Part shown: one piece after another, positions 1 to 8,798 of the stretch
Layout of the letters: each line of letters starts with the position of its first letter
Position numbering within the stretch: the stretch's first letter is position 1
From: Anaeromyxobacter paludicola
GTDB taxonomy: Bacteria > Myxococcota > Myxococcia > Myxococcales > Anaeromyxobacteraceae
Direction of reading: 5' to 3'
Length of the DNA: 64,000 nucleotides
Assembly: GCF_023169965.1 (NCBI RefSeq)
Contig: NZ_AP025592.1
Coordinates: 186,001 to 250,000, forward strand
Made by a program: the position numbers and the translations under genes
The notes under the pieces: model-generated
Told to the model about the DNA's origin: nothing
The model's database searches: none
Seen by the model: the letters and a program-made list of their open reading frames with translations, nothing else

Positions 1-1
1 C

Positions 2-1141
2 AAGGAGGGCAAGGGCGCGGAGGGGATGAGCGGCAAGGACGCCCAGAAGTTCGGGTGGCTGAGGCAGCTCCTCGAGTGGCAGCGCGACCTCACCGATCCG
101 ACCGAGTTCCTCGAGACGGTGAAGGTGGACCTCTTCGCCGACGAGGTGTTCGTCTTCACTCCCAAGGGCGACGTGAAGAGCCTCCCGCGCGGCGCCACCC
201 CGGTGGACTTCGCCTTCGGGATCCACTCGCAGGTCGGCGAGCACTGCGTCGGCGCCAAGGTGAACGGGAAGATCGTCCCGCTCCGCTACAAGCTCAAGAA
301 CGGCGACACGGTCGAGATCCTCACCTCGCCCAACTCCCACCCGTCGAAGGACTGGCTCACCTTCGTCAAGACCAGCCGCGCCCAGACCCGCATCCGCGGC
401 TTCATCCGCCAGGCGGAGCACCAGCGCTCCCAGGAGATCGGCAAGGAGGTGGCGGAGCGCGAGCTGCGCCGCTTCGGCCTCACGCTCAACAAGCTCGCCA
501 AGGGCGGCGAGCTCGACGCGGCCGCGAAGGCGCTCGGCTACCGCACCGGCGACGACCTCCTCGTGGCGCTCGGCTACGGCAAGGTGAGCTCGCAGCAGAT
601 CCTGGCCCAGCTCCTCCCACCCGAGAAGCTGGCCGCACCGCCGCCGGAGGAGACGCCGGCGAACCGGCTCACCGAGCTCTTCCGCAAGGTGGCGCGCCGG
701 CCGCCCACCGGCGGGGTGCGCATCAGCGGCATCGACGACGTGCTCGTCCGCTACGGCAAGTGCTGCAACCCGGTGCCGGGCGACGCCATCATGGGCTTCA
801 TCACCCGCGGGCGCGGCGTGACGGTGCACACCGTCGGCTGCGACAAGGTCCTCACCATGGACCCGCTCCGCCGGGTGGACGTGGCCTGGGACGCCCGCGC
901 CGCCGACGTGAAGCGGCCGGTGTCGCTCCGGGTCATCACCGGCGACAAGCCCGGCCTGCTCGCCAAGATCTCGCAGACCTTCAGCGACGCCGGCGTGAAC
1001 ATCGCGCAGGCCAACTGCCGCACCACCGGCGACCGGGCGGTGAACGAGTTCGAGGTGGGGATCGGCGACGTGAAGCAGCTCAACCAGGTGATGCGCAGCA
1101 TCGAGCGGATCGACGGGGTCTACTCGGTGGAGCGCGTCTAG
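2..1141 (+). CDS. relA: RelA/SpoT-family (p)ppGpp synthetase/hydrolase, C-terminal part (5' end outside window)
   Basis: C-terminal regulatory half of a long RelA/SpoT homologue that makes or degrades the alarmone (p)ppGpp in the cytoplasm. The frame is open to the left window edge, so the catalytic hydrolase and synthetase domains lie upstream and cannot be assessed. Visible parts in order: a TGS domain beginning near VFVFTPKGDV with the PVDFAF and NGDTVEI motifs, a linker, a conserved cysteine region (KCCNPVPGD and GCDK) and a C-terminal ACT domain (KPGLLAKI...VNIAQANC). Whether it is the synthetase-only RelA or the bifunctional Rel/SpoT type cannot be decided from this part. An internal ATG at 26 is not the true start because the homology continues upstream of it. 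Confidence 0.93.
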   Translation, partial: KEGKGAEGMSGKDAQKFGWLRQLLEWQRDLTDPTEFLETVKVDLFADEVFVFTPKGDVKSLPRGATPVDFAFGIHSQVGEHCVGAKVNGKIVPLRYKLKNGDTVEILTSPNSHPSKDWLTFVKTSRAQTRIRGFIRQAEHQRSQEIGKEVAERELRRFGLTLNKLAKGGELDAAAKALGYRTGDDLLVALGYGKVSSQQILAQLLPPEKLAAPPPEETPANRLTELFRKVARRPPTGGVRISGIDDVLVRYGKCCNPVPGDAIMGFITRGRGVTVHTVGCDKVLTMDPLRRVDVAWDARAADVKRPVSLRVITGDKPGLLAKISQTFSDAGVNIAQANCRTTGDRAVNEFEVGIGDVKQLNQVMRSIERIDGVYSVERV

Positions 1142-1201
1142 CCGGGGCCTTTCCGCCGCCCGCGCGGGCGCGTTCCCGCTGCGCCGGCCGCCGCCGCGCG
1201 C

Positions 1202-1207
1202 TATCCT
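1202..1207 (+). promoter_or_regulatory. -10 box of ridA (leaderless type)
   Basis: TATCCT lies 9 bases before the ridA ATG and no Shine-Dalgarno sequence is present. Transcription starting about 7 bases after this hexamer would begin almost at the start codon. No convincing -35 element is visible. Confidence 0.5.
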
Positions 1208-1216
1208 CGCGCGACC

Positions 1217-1606
1217 ATGAAAAAGACCATCGTCGCCTCGGCGTCCGCCCCCAAGGCCATCGGCCCCTACAGCCAGGCGGTGCTCGTGGAGCAGCCCGGC
1301 CGCGTGCTCCACGCCTCCGGCCAGATCCCGCTCGACCCGGCCACGGGCGAGCTCGTGCAGGGCGACATCGCCGTCCAGGCCGAGCGCGTGCTCGCGAACG
1401 TCGGGGCGGTGCTCGCCGCGGCCGGGATGGGCTTCGCGAACGTGGTGAAGACCACCGTGTTCATGGTGGACCTCGCCGACTTCGCGCGGATGAACGAGGT
1501 CTACGGGCGCCACTTCCCCGGCGAGTTCCCGGCCCGCTCCACGGTCCAGGTGGCCGCGCTCCCGAAGGGCGCCCGGCTCGAGATCGAGGTTACCGCCGTC
1601 GGGTAG
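1217..1606 (+). CDS. ridA: RidA family reactive intermediate (enamine/imine) deaminase
   Basis: 129-aa protein of the YjgF/YER057c/UK114 family. RidA trimers hydrolyse reactive 2-aminoacrylate and related enamines/imines released by PLP enzymes, yielding keto acids and ammonia and protecting cytoplasmic PLP enzymes. The family signature is clear: AIGPYSQAV at the N-terminus, ASGQIPLDP, the KTTVFMVDLADF segment, and PARSTVQVAALPKGA near the C-terminus. Arg107 in that last motif corresponds to the substrate-carboxylate arginine. Length is typical. The ATG lies 9 bases after a -10-like TATCCT with no ribosome binding site, so a leaderless message is likely. Two KamA-type PLP/radical enzymes lie nearby, but no operon link is visible. 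Confidence 0.95.
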   Translation: MKKTIVASASAPKAIGPYSQAVLVEQPGRVLHASGQIPLDPATGELVQGDIAVQAERVLANVGAVLAAAGMGFANVVKTTVFMVDLADFARMNEVYGRHFPGEFPARSTVQVAALPKGARLEIEVTAVG

Positions 1607-1642
1607 GTCCCCACTTCCCCCCGCGTCCCGACCCCTCCCTAT

Positions 1643-1667
1643 CCCTCCCCCGCTCCGCGGGAGAGGG
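1643..1667. repeat. C/G-rich palindromic repeat, copy A1
   Basis: Inverted repeat with 11-base arms (CCCTCCCCCGC and GCGGGAGAGGG, one mismatch) around a 3-base loop. It lies in the gap between ridA and the convergent kamA gene. Related palindromes occur at 1706-1728, 13064-13088 and 26704-26742. Confidence 0.6.
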
Positions 1668-1705
1668 GAAGGCAGGGCACGCTCAGGAGAGCCGTGGGGG
1701 AGACT

Positions 1706-1728
1706 CCCTTCCCGCCGGGCGGGGAGGG
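1706..1728. repeat. C/G-rich palindromic repeat, copy A2
   Basis: Second inverted repeat in the same gap: arms CCCTTCCCGCC (1706-1716) and GGCGGGGAGGG (1718-1728) with one mismatch. It lies close to copy A1 between two convergent genes. It could also act as a bidirectional terminator, although no T tract follows. Confidence 0.5.
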
Positions 1729-1770
1729 TCGGGGAGGGGCGGCCAGGCGAACCTCGCGGCGGTCGCGCGC

Positions 1771-3009
1771 CTACGGCTCCTCGTAGGTGAAGTCCTTGCC
1801 CTCGTAGTTCCGCAGGACCCACCGCTTCCCGTCGTGGGAGACCACGTAGTCGGGGTTCATCGGGATCTTCCCGCCGCCGTTCGGCGCGTCCACCACGAAG
1901 TACGGGACCGCCAGGCCCGAGGTGTGCCCGCGCAGCGCCCGCAGGATGTCGAGCCCGGCCTGCACCGGCGTGCGGAAGTGGCTGATGCCGCGCGCGAGGT
2001 CGCACTGGTAGATGTAGTAGGGGCGGATCCGCATGAGGAGGAGCTTGTGGTTGAGCTCCTTCACGGTGGCGGGCGCGTCGTTCACGCCCTTGAGCAGCAC
2101 CATCTGGTTCCCGAGGACGCAGCCGGCGTCGGCGAGCCGGCGCGCCGCCTCGAAGGCCTCGGCGGTGCACTCCTTGGGGTGGTTGAAGTGCGTGTTCACG
2201 TAGACCGGGTGGTGGTGCCGCAGCACGTAGCAGAGGTCGTCGGTGACGCGCTGGGGCAGGGTGACGAGGTTGCGCGTGCCGAGCCGGAAGATCTCGACGT
2301 GCGGGATGGCCCGCAGCCGGCCGAGGATGTAGTCGAGCCGCTCGTCCGAGAGGGAGAGCGGGTCGCCGCCCGAGATGACGACGTCCCGGATCTCGGGGTG
2401 CGCCGCGATGTAGGCGAAGGCGGCCTCGTGCTGCGCCTTGGCCGCGGCGCTCGTCGGGTCGGCCACCTTGCGCTTGCGCGTGCAGTGGCGGCAGTACACC
2501 GGGCAGTTGTGCGTCGTGTAGAAGAGCACGCGGTCCGGGTAGCGGTGCGTGAGCCCCCGCACCGGCATGTCGCGCTCCTCGGCGAGCGGGTCGGCGAGGT
2601 CGGAGGGGTCGAGGTGCAGCTCCCCCTCGGCCGGCACCGCCTGGGCGCGGACCGGGCAGGCCGGATCCTCGGGATCCATCAGCGCCGCGTAGTACGGCGT
2701 GATGCCCATGTGGAACTCGTGCTCGGTGCCGACGCAGGCGCGCCGCTCGCCGTCGGTCACCCGGATCACCCGCTCGAGCTGATCGAGCCGGGTGACGCGC
2801 TCGCGCTGCTGCCAGTGCCAGTCGTTCCAGAGCGTCTCGGGGACGCCGGACCAGATCGAGCGCGGGCCCGGAGGGAAGCGGCTCGTGACCGAGCGCGGCG
2901 GCCGGAGGCTGGCGGCCGGCACGGGCGGGACCGGCGAGATCTCGCCCGCCGAGTTGGAGGCTTCCCGCGCCGGGAGCGGCGCGTCCGTCACGACCGGAAG
3001 GCTGGCCAT
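1771..3009 (-). CDS. kamA: Lysine 2,3-aminomutase (radical SAM, PLP)
   Basis: 412-aa KamA. Interconverts L-alpha-lysine and L-beta-lysine using S-adenosylmethionine, a [4Fe-4S] cluster and pyridoxal phosphate. The cluster motif CPVYCRHC has the CxxxCxxC spacing of radical SAM enzymes, followed by RKRK. SGGDPL is also present. The two aspartates that hold the substrate epsilon-amino group in the clostridial enzyme appear to be kept (QCDLARG and FVVDAPN), as does the PLP lysine in GGGKIP. The ATG at 3009 is preferred; the frame stays open further upstream, but the extra residues look non-coding and a promoter sits there. No ablB acetyltransferase (acetyl-beta-lysine osmolyte) is adjacent. The role could be beta-lysine production or lysine catabolism. 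Confidence 0.9.
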   Translation of the reverse strand: MASLPVVTDAPLPAREASNSAGEISPVPPVPAASLRPPRSVTSRFPPGPRSIWSGVPETLWNDWHWQQRERVTRLDQLERVIRVTDGERRACVGTEHEFHMGITPYYAALMDPEDPACPVRAQAVPAEGELHLDPSDLADPLAEERDMPVRGLTHRYPDRVLFYTTHNCPVYCRHCTRKRKVADPTSAAAKAQHEAAFAYIAAHPEIRDVVISGGDPLSLSDERLDYILGRLRAIPHVEIFRLGTRNLVTLPQRVTDDLCYVLRHHHPVYVNTHFNHPKECTAEAFEAARRLADAGCVLGNQMVLLKGVNDAPATVKELNHKLLLMRIRPYYIYQCDLARGISHFRTPVQAGLDILRALRGHTSGLAVPYFVVDAPNGGGKIPMNPDYVVSHDGKRWVLRNYEGKDFTYEEP

Positions 3010-3045
3010 CACCGTCCCCACCACGAGCGAGGCAATCCTTCCGTT

Positions 3046-3074
3046 GACATATAGACGGGGCACCCGGCGGTCAA
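3046..3074 (-). promoter_or_regulatory. Promoter of kamA
   Basis: On the minus strand, TTGACC (complement of 3069-3074) is separated by 17 bases from TATGTC (complement of 3046-3051), about 37 bases upstream of the kamA ATG. The area is a small AT-rich island in otherwise GC-rich DNA. Confidence 0.5.
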
Positions 3075-3113
3075 GGGAGCGCTCCACCCCGGCCGGCCGG
3101 GCGGCCGGCTCCG

Positions 3114-3142
3114 TTGACTTCACCGACCCCGGCAAGTAGCTT
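3114..3142 (+). promoter_or_regulatory. Promoter of the second KamA-family gene
   Basis: TTGACT (3114-3119), 17 bases, TAGCTT (3137-3142), about 46 bases before the ATG at 3189. It stands back to back with the kamA promoter, so the two paralogues are driven divergently from one 180-base region. Confidence 0.55.
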
Positions 3143-3188
3143 CCCGCCGCCCGTCCGGCCTCGCGGCCCGGGCGCGCGGCGACCCCCG

Positions 3189-4364
3189 ATGAACGACTGG
3201 CGCGAACGATTCCCCGGCGTGGCCGAGGCCGAGTGGCGCGATTGGCGCTGGCAGCAGCGCCACGCCCTGCGCACGCCCGAGGCGCTCGCCCGGCTGTTCC
3301 CGCTCACCGAGGCGGAGCGGCGCGGGCTCGAGCTCACCCGGGCCTCCTTCCGGCTCGGCGTCACCCCCTACTACGCCTCGCTCATCGACGCCGACCACCC
3401 CTCCTGCCCGATCCGCCGCCAGGCCATCCCGGTCGCGGCCGAGGCGGCCGGCGCGCCCGGCGACCTGCGCGATCCGCTCGGGGAGGACGCGCACCGCCCG
3501 GCGCGGTCCGTGGTCCACAAGTACCGCGACCGCGTCCTCTTCCTCGCCGGCGACACCTGCTCGGTCTACTGCCGCCACTGCACCCGGCGCCGCATCACCG
3601 GCGGCGAGGAGGGCGGGTTCGACCGGAGCGCCATGGAGGAGGGGGTGGCCTACGTGCGCGCCCACCCCGAGGTGCGCGACGTGCTCGTCTCGGGCGGCGA
3701 TCCCCTCGTCCTCGCCGACGAGCGGCTCGAGTGGCTGCTCGGCCTGCTCCGCGAGGTCCCGCACGTCCAGATCCTCCGGCTCGCCACCCGGGCCCCGGTC
3801 ACGAACCCGATGCGCGTGACCCCCGAGCTCGCGCGGCTCCTGCGCCGCTTCGCCCCGCTCTTCGTGGTCACCCACTTCAACCACGCCAAGGAGTGCACCC
3901 CCGACGCGGCGGAGGCCTGCGGGCTGCTCGTGGACGCGGGGGTGCCGGTCGAGAACCAGTCGGTGCTCCTGCGCGGGGTGAACTCGACGGCGCGGAACGT
4001 GCGGACCCTCAACGAGAAGCTCCTCACCTTCCGGGTCCGCCCCTACTACCTGCACCAGGGCGACCTCGCCGAGGGCACGGGGCACCTCCGCACCCCGCTC
4101 TCCTGCGGCCTCGGCATCCTCGAGGAGCTCCGCGGCCGGACGAGCGGGCTCGCGATCCCGCACCTGGCGGTGGACCTGCCGGGCGGGCTCGGCAAGGTCA
4201 CCGTGCAGCCCTCCTGGCTGCTCGGGCGTGCGGACGCGGGCGGAGCGGACGCCGGGGGCCACTGGTTCCGCAGCTACGAGGGCCGGCGCGCCTTCTACCC
4301 CGATCCCCCCGAGGCGGACTGCGGCTGCCCGTACGACGCCGTGTTCTACGGAGACGACGCGTGA
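3189..4364 (+). CDS. KamA-family radical SAM aminomutase (second paralogue)
   Basis: 391-aa relative of the divergent kamA. It has the radical SAM cluster motif CSVYCRHC, VSGGDPL, the QGDLAEG and AVDLPGG segments carrying the two lysine-binding aspartates, and a PLP lysine in GGLGKV. That set predicts a lysine 2,3-aminomutase-type reaction, but the C-terminal PLP region departs from the usual GGGGK. The substrate may therefore differ: another amino acid, or a lysine destined for elongation factor P. The C-terminus ends with a Cys-Gly-Cys segment (DCGCPYD) absent from the neighbour. The ATG at 3189 follows a good promoter. The stop overlaps the GTG of the DedA gene (GTGA), so the two are co-translated. 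Confidence 0.85.
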   Translation: MNDWRERFPGVAEAEWRDWRWQQRHALRTPEALARLFPLTEAERRGLELTRASFRLGVTPYYASLIDADHPSCPIRRQAIPVAAEAAGAPGDLRDPLGEDAHRPARSVVHKYRDRVLFLAGDTCSVYCRHCTRRRITGGEEGGFDRSAMEEGVAYVRAHPEVRDVLVSGGDPLVLADERLEWLLGLLREVPHVQILRLATRAPVTNPMRVTPELARLLRRFAPLFVVTHFNHAKECTPDAAEACGLLVDAGVPVENQSVLLRGVNSTARNVRTLNEKLLTFRVRPYYLHQGDLAEGTGHLRTPLSCGLGILEELRGRTSGLAIPHLAVDLPGGLGKVTVQPSWLLGRADAGGADAGGHWFRSYEGRRAFYPDPPEADCGCPYDAVFYGDDA

Positions 4365-5008
4365 TCCAGAAGATCATCGAAGCGCTGGCCGTGTTCACCA
4401 CCGGCGTCATCGGCGGCATGGGCTACTGGGGCGTGGCCCTGCTCATGGCCATCGAGAGCGCCTGCATCCCGCTCCCGTCCGAGATCATCATGCCGTTCGC
4501 CGGCTACCTGGTCTTCACCGGGAAGATGACGCTCCTCGGCGCCGCCTTCTGGGGCGCGGTCGGCTGCGTGCTCGGCTCCGTCCCGGCCTACTACCTCGGT
4601 CAGTACGGCGGCCGGCCGGTGATCGAGAAGTACGGCAAGTACGTGCTCCTCTCCCACCACGAGCTCGACCTCGCCGACCGGCTCTTCGCGCGCTGGGGGC
4701 AGTGGGTGGTGCTGGTGGGGCGGCTCCTGCCGGTGGTCCGCACCTTCATCGCCTTCCCGGCCGGCGTGTCGCGGATGAACATGCCGAAGTTCATCGCCTT
4801 CACCTTCGTCGGCTCGTTCCCCTGGTGCTACGGGCTCGCCTGGGTGGGCTACAAGCTCGGCGAGCAGTGGGACAAGAGCCCCTGGCTCAAGTCGATGTTC
4901 CACCGCTTCGACGCCGCCATCGTCGGGGCCGGCGTCATCGCGGTCGCGCTCTTCGTCTGGCACAAGCTGCGCGGCGCCAAGGCCACCCCCGAAGGGAACG
5001 GGGCGTAG
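4361..5008 (+). CDS. DedA family (SNARE-associated/VTT-domain) membrane protein
   Basis: 215-aa inner-membrane protein of the DedA superfamily, linked in bacteria to lipid-carrier recycling (undecaprenyl phosphate or phospholipid flipping) and to proton-motive-force maintenance. Typical features: an N-terminal amphipathic stretch, the ESACIPLPSE motif with its conserved Glu and Pro, the GRLLPVVRTFIAFPAG motif with conserved arginines, and a C-terminal hydrophobic segment ending in basic residues. The start is GTG at 4361, overlapping the upstream stop and preceded by GGAG. It heads a run of closely spaced genes down to queA. Its exact substrate cannot be read from sequence. Confidence 0.88.
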   Translation: MIQKIIEALAVFTTGVIGGMGYWGVALLMAIESACIPLPSEIIMPFAGYLVFTGKMTLLGAAFWGAVGCVLGSVPAYYLGQYGGRPVIEKYGKYVLLSHHELDLADRLFARWGQWVVLVGRLLPVVRTFIAFPAGVSRMNMPKFIAFTFVGSFPWCYGLAWVGYKLGEQWDKSPWLKSMFHRFDAAIVGAGVIAVALFVWHKLRGAKATPEGNGA

Positions 5009-5014
5009 CGGAAG

Positions 5015-6103
5015 GTGAGGCCCCTCCTCGCGCTGCTCGTCCTCCTCGCGCTGCCCGCCCGCGCCGAGGAGATGGTCCGCATCGCGGTCGCGACCGGCCT
5101 GTCCCGGGTCGAGATCTCGGGCGAGGGGCTCACCGCCGAGCCGCTGCGCGAGGGGGCGGCGCCGCAGCCGGTCAAGGACGGCCGCGCGCGGGTGGCGCTC
5201 GAGAAGGGGGAGCTCCGGCTCGACCGGGCGCCGCTCGCCGCCCCGGGCGTGCGCTTCCGGGCCGCGGGGCCGCTGCGGGTCGGGGAGGCGTCGGTCGAGG
5301 CCGAGGTGGAGGTGCGCCGCGGCGCCGCCGGCCTGGAGGTGATCCACGACCTGCCCATGGAGCGCTACGTGGCGGCGGTGCTCGCCGGCGAGATGCCGCT
5401 CTCGTTCCCGCCGGCGGCGCTCGAGGCGCAGGCGGTGGCGGCGCGCACCTACGCCGTCGGCAAGAAGATCGAGGCGGAGCAGGCGGGCCGCCTCTGGCAC
5501 CTCGGCGCCTCGGTGCTCGACCAGGTCTACAAGGGCGGCCCGCTCGATCCGCGCGCCCTGCGGGCGGCCCAGGCCACCGCGGGCGAGGTGCTCGCGAAGG
5601 ACCACCTGCCGGTCGAGGCCTACTTCCACTCGACCTGCGGAGGGCGGACCGAGCGTGGCCAGGACGCCCTCGGGCGCGACCTGCCCTACCTCCGCTCCGT
5701 CGAGTGCGGGCGCTGCAAGGAGGCGCCCAAGGCCCGCTGGACCGCGCGGTTCGACGCCGCCGAGCTGGGGCGGGCCGCCGGCCTGGGGCGCCCGGCCACC
5801 GAGGCGCGGATCACGGCCCGGACCGCCTCTGGCCGCGCCGCGCGGGTGGAGGTCTCGGCCGGGAGCCGGCGGGTGGCGCTCGCGGCGGTAGCGCTCCGGC
5901 AGCGGCTCGGCTACGAGCGGCTCCCGTCGCTCTGGTTCGAGGTGGAGCGGGACGGGCGCGCCTTCCGCTTCGACGGCAAGGGCTCCGGCCACGGCGCAGG
6001 GATGTGCCAGTGGGGCGCCGCCGGCATGGCGCGAGAGGGGGCGGGCTACCGGGACATCCTCGCCTGGTACTACCCCGGCACCGAGCTCCTGAGGATGTAC
6101 TAG
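5015..6103 (+). CDS. SpoIID/LytB domain protein (secreted, peptidoglycan-acting)
   Basis: 362-aa exported protein: a short hydrophobic signal segment (LLALLVLLALPARA), a beta-rich middle, then a SpoIID/LytB domain. That domain is known in spore formers as a lytic transglycosylase cleaving stem-peptide-free glycan. The conserved region includes LPMERYVAAVLAGEMP with the candidate catalytic glutamate, AVAARTYAV, and near the end GKGSGHGAGMCQWGA. Four Cys residues in the middle (TCGGRTE, ECGRCKE) could form disulfides. Such proteins also occur in non-sporulating Gram-negatives, where they are thought to remodel the wall during division. Start GTG at 5015, 6 bases after the DedA stop. Confidence 0.87.
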   Translation: MRPLLALLVLLALPARAEEMVRIAVATGLSRVEISGEGLTAEPLREGAAPQPVKDGRARVALEKGELRLDRAPLAAPGVRFRAAGPLRVGEASVEAEVEVRRGAAGLEVIHDLPMERYVAAVLAGEMPLSFPPAALEAQAVAARTYAVGKKIEAEQAGRLWHLGASVLDQVYKGGPLDPRALRAAQATAGEVLAKDHLPVEAYFHSTCGGRTERGQDALGRDLPYLRSVECGRCKEAPKARWTARFDAAELGRAAGLGRPATEARITARTASGRAARVEVSAGSRRVALAAVALRQRLGYERLPSLWFEVERDGRAFRFDGKGSGHGAGMCQWGAAGMAREGAGYRDILAWYYPGTELLRMY

Positions 6104-6113
6104 GGATGACGCC

Positions 6114-7145
6114 GTGAAGGTCTCCGACTTCGACTACGCGCTCCCGGAGGAGCTCATCGCGCAGGAGCCGGTCTCCCCGCGCGACGCCTCGCGCCTGATG
6201 GTGGTCCCGCGCGACCCGGCGGCGGCGCTCGCCCACCGCGCCTTCCGCGAGCTCGACGCGCTCCTCGCGCCGGGCGACCTCCTCGTGATGAACGACACGC
6301 GCGTCATCCCGGCCCGGCTCACCGGGGCGAAGGAGAGCGGCGGCAAGGTGGAGGTGCTGCTCCTCGAGCCGGACGCGCCGGGGAGCGCGCGCTGGAAGGC
6401 GATGGGGCAGGCCTCGAAGCCGCTCCGGCCCGGCGCGCGGATCGCCTTCCAGGCCTTCTCGGCGGTGCTCGAGGAGGTGCTCGGCGGCGGGTTCTACCGG
6501 GTCCGCTTCGACCGCGAGGGGGCCGCGCTCGAGGCGGCGATCGCGCGGGAGGGCTCGCTGCCGCTCCCGCCGTACATCCGGCGCGCGCCCGGCCCCGCCG
6601 ACGCCGAGCGCTACCAGACGGTGGTGGCGCGGGTGCCGGGGAGCGCCGCCGCCCCCACCGCCGGCCTCCACTTCACGCCCGAGCTCCTGGCGCGGCTCGC
6701 GGCGCGCGGCGTGGAGCGGACCTGCGTCACCCTGCACGTCGGCCCCGGCACCTTCCTGCCCATCCGGAGCGACACCGTCGAGGAGCACCGGATGCACGAG
6801 GAGCGGTACGAGGTGCCCGAGGCGGCCGCGCGCGCCTTCGCCGCCGCCCGGGCCCGCGGCGGCCGGGTGGTGGCGGTCGGCACCACCAGCGTGCGGACGC
6901 TCGAGAGCGCCGCCTCGGAGGACGGCCTGCGGGCCGGGCCGGGGCGGACCTCCATCTTCATCACCCCCGGCCACCGCTTCCGGGCGGTGGACGCGCTCGT
7001 CACCAACCTCCACCTGCCGCGCTCGACGCTGCTCATGCTGGTCTGCGCCTTCGCGGGGAGCGAGCGCGTCCTCGGCGCCTACCGGGCGGCGGTGGAGTCC
7101 CGCTACCGGTTCTTCAGCTACGGCGACGCCATGCTGCTGGTGTAG
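6114..7145 (+). CDS. queA: S-adenosylmethionine:tRNA ribosyltransferase-isomerase QueA
   Basis: 343-aa QueA. It transfers and isomerises the ribosyl moiety of SAM onto 7-aminomethyl-7-deazaguanine at tRNA position 34, giving epoxyqueuosine, after Tgt has inserted the base. Hallmarks: the N-terminal DFDYALPEELIAQEP, RDASRLM, MNDTRVIPARL, GLHFTPELL, THVxxGTF-like TLHVGPGTFLPI, the GGRVVAVGTTSVRTLES segment and TNLHLPRSTLLMLV. Length matches the family. It is followed after 3 bases by tgt, the conserved order. QueD, another queuosine-pathway enzyme, is encoded separately near 59.2 kb. Confidence 0.97.
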   Translation: MKVSDFDYALPEELIAQEPVSPRDASRLMVVPRDPAAALAHRAFRELDALLAPGDLLVMNDTRVIPARLTGAKESGGKVEVLLLEPDAPGSARWKAMGQASKPLRPGARIAFQAFSAVLEEVLGGGFYRVRFDREGAALEAAIAREGSLPLPPYIRRAPGPADAERYQTVVARVPGSAAAPTAGLHFTPELLARLAARGVERTCVTLHVGPGTFLPIRSDTVEEHRMHEERYEVPEAAARAFAAARARGGRVVAVGTTSVRTLESAASEDGLRAGPGRTSIFITPGHRFRAVDALVTNLHLPRSTLLMLVCAFAGSERVLGAYRAAVESRYRFFSYGDAMLLV

Positions 7146-8339
<1,194 letters not shown>

Positions 8340-8366
8340 GCGGGGAGGCGACCGCTCTCGAACCGC

Positions 8367-8396
8367 TTGCGAGCGCCGCTGAAATCCTGCTAAATG
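8367..8396 (+). promoter_or_regulatory. Possible promoter of yajC-secD-secF
   Basis: TTGCGA (8367-8372) and TAAATG (8391-8396), 18 bases apart, in the only sizeable gap between tgt and yajC (90 bases, locally AT-richer). The yajC ATG lies 33 bases downstream with a GGAG ribosome site. Confidence 0.35.
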
Positions 8397-8429
8397 TCAG
8401 CGCTTTTTGAAGTTTTACCGGGAGAATCC

Positions 8430-8798
8430 ATGCACCCCATCTTCAGGGCGTTCCTCTCGCAGACCGCGGGGGCCGAGGCGGCGCCCAACCCCATCGTCAG
8501 CTTCCTGCCCTTCATCGCCATCATCGTCGTCTTCTACTTCATCTTCTTCCGCCCCCAGGCCAAGCAGCAGAAGAAGCACCAGCAGTACCTGGCGGAGCTC
8601 AAGAAGGGCGACGAGGTGGTCACCCAGGGAGGGATCATCGGGCGGGTGGTGCTGGTCGAGGACCGCACCGTGACGCTCGACACGGGCGCCGGCAACAAGC
8701 TGCGCGTCCTCAAGCCGCAGATCGCGGGCGCCTGGGCGGAGAAGCCGGCGGCCGAGGCGTCCAAGACCGTCGAGGCGAAGGGGGAGGCGAAGAAGTGA
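8430..8798 (+). CDS. yajC: Sec translocon accessory subunit YajC
   Basis: 122-aa single-pass membrane protein of the SecDF-YajC complex that assists protein export at the SecYEG channel. The N-terminal part has one strongly hydrophobic helix (FLPFIAIIVVFYFIFF) followed directly by RPQAKQQKKHQQ, the family signature, then the cytoplasmic KKGDEVVTQGGIIGRV segment and a short acidic/basic tail. ATG 8430 is chosen because GGAG lies 5 bases upstream; a start at 8394 would add 12 residues not typical of YajC. The stop overlaps the secD start. Confidence 0.93.
   Translation: MHPIFRAFLSQTAGAEAAPNPIVSFLPFIAIIVVFYFIFFRPQAKQQKKHQQYLAELKKGDEVVTQGGIIGRVVLVEDRTVTLDTGAGNKLRVLKPQIAGAWAEKPAAEASKTVEAKGEAKK

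Noticed and set aside
55-3054. A 1000-codon plus-strand open frame overlapping relA, ridA and kamA.
   Set aside because: Arg/Ala/Gly-rich translation with no domain, overlapping three well-identified genes in other frames.
3044-3055. TTGACATATAGA on the plus strand as a promoter.
   Set aside because: The -35-like and -10-like parts are adjacent with no spacer. The same AT-rich bases fit a minus-strand promoter for kamA with correct spacing.
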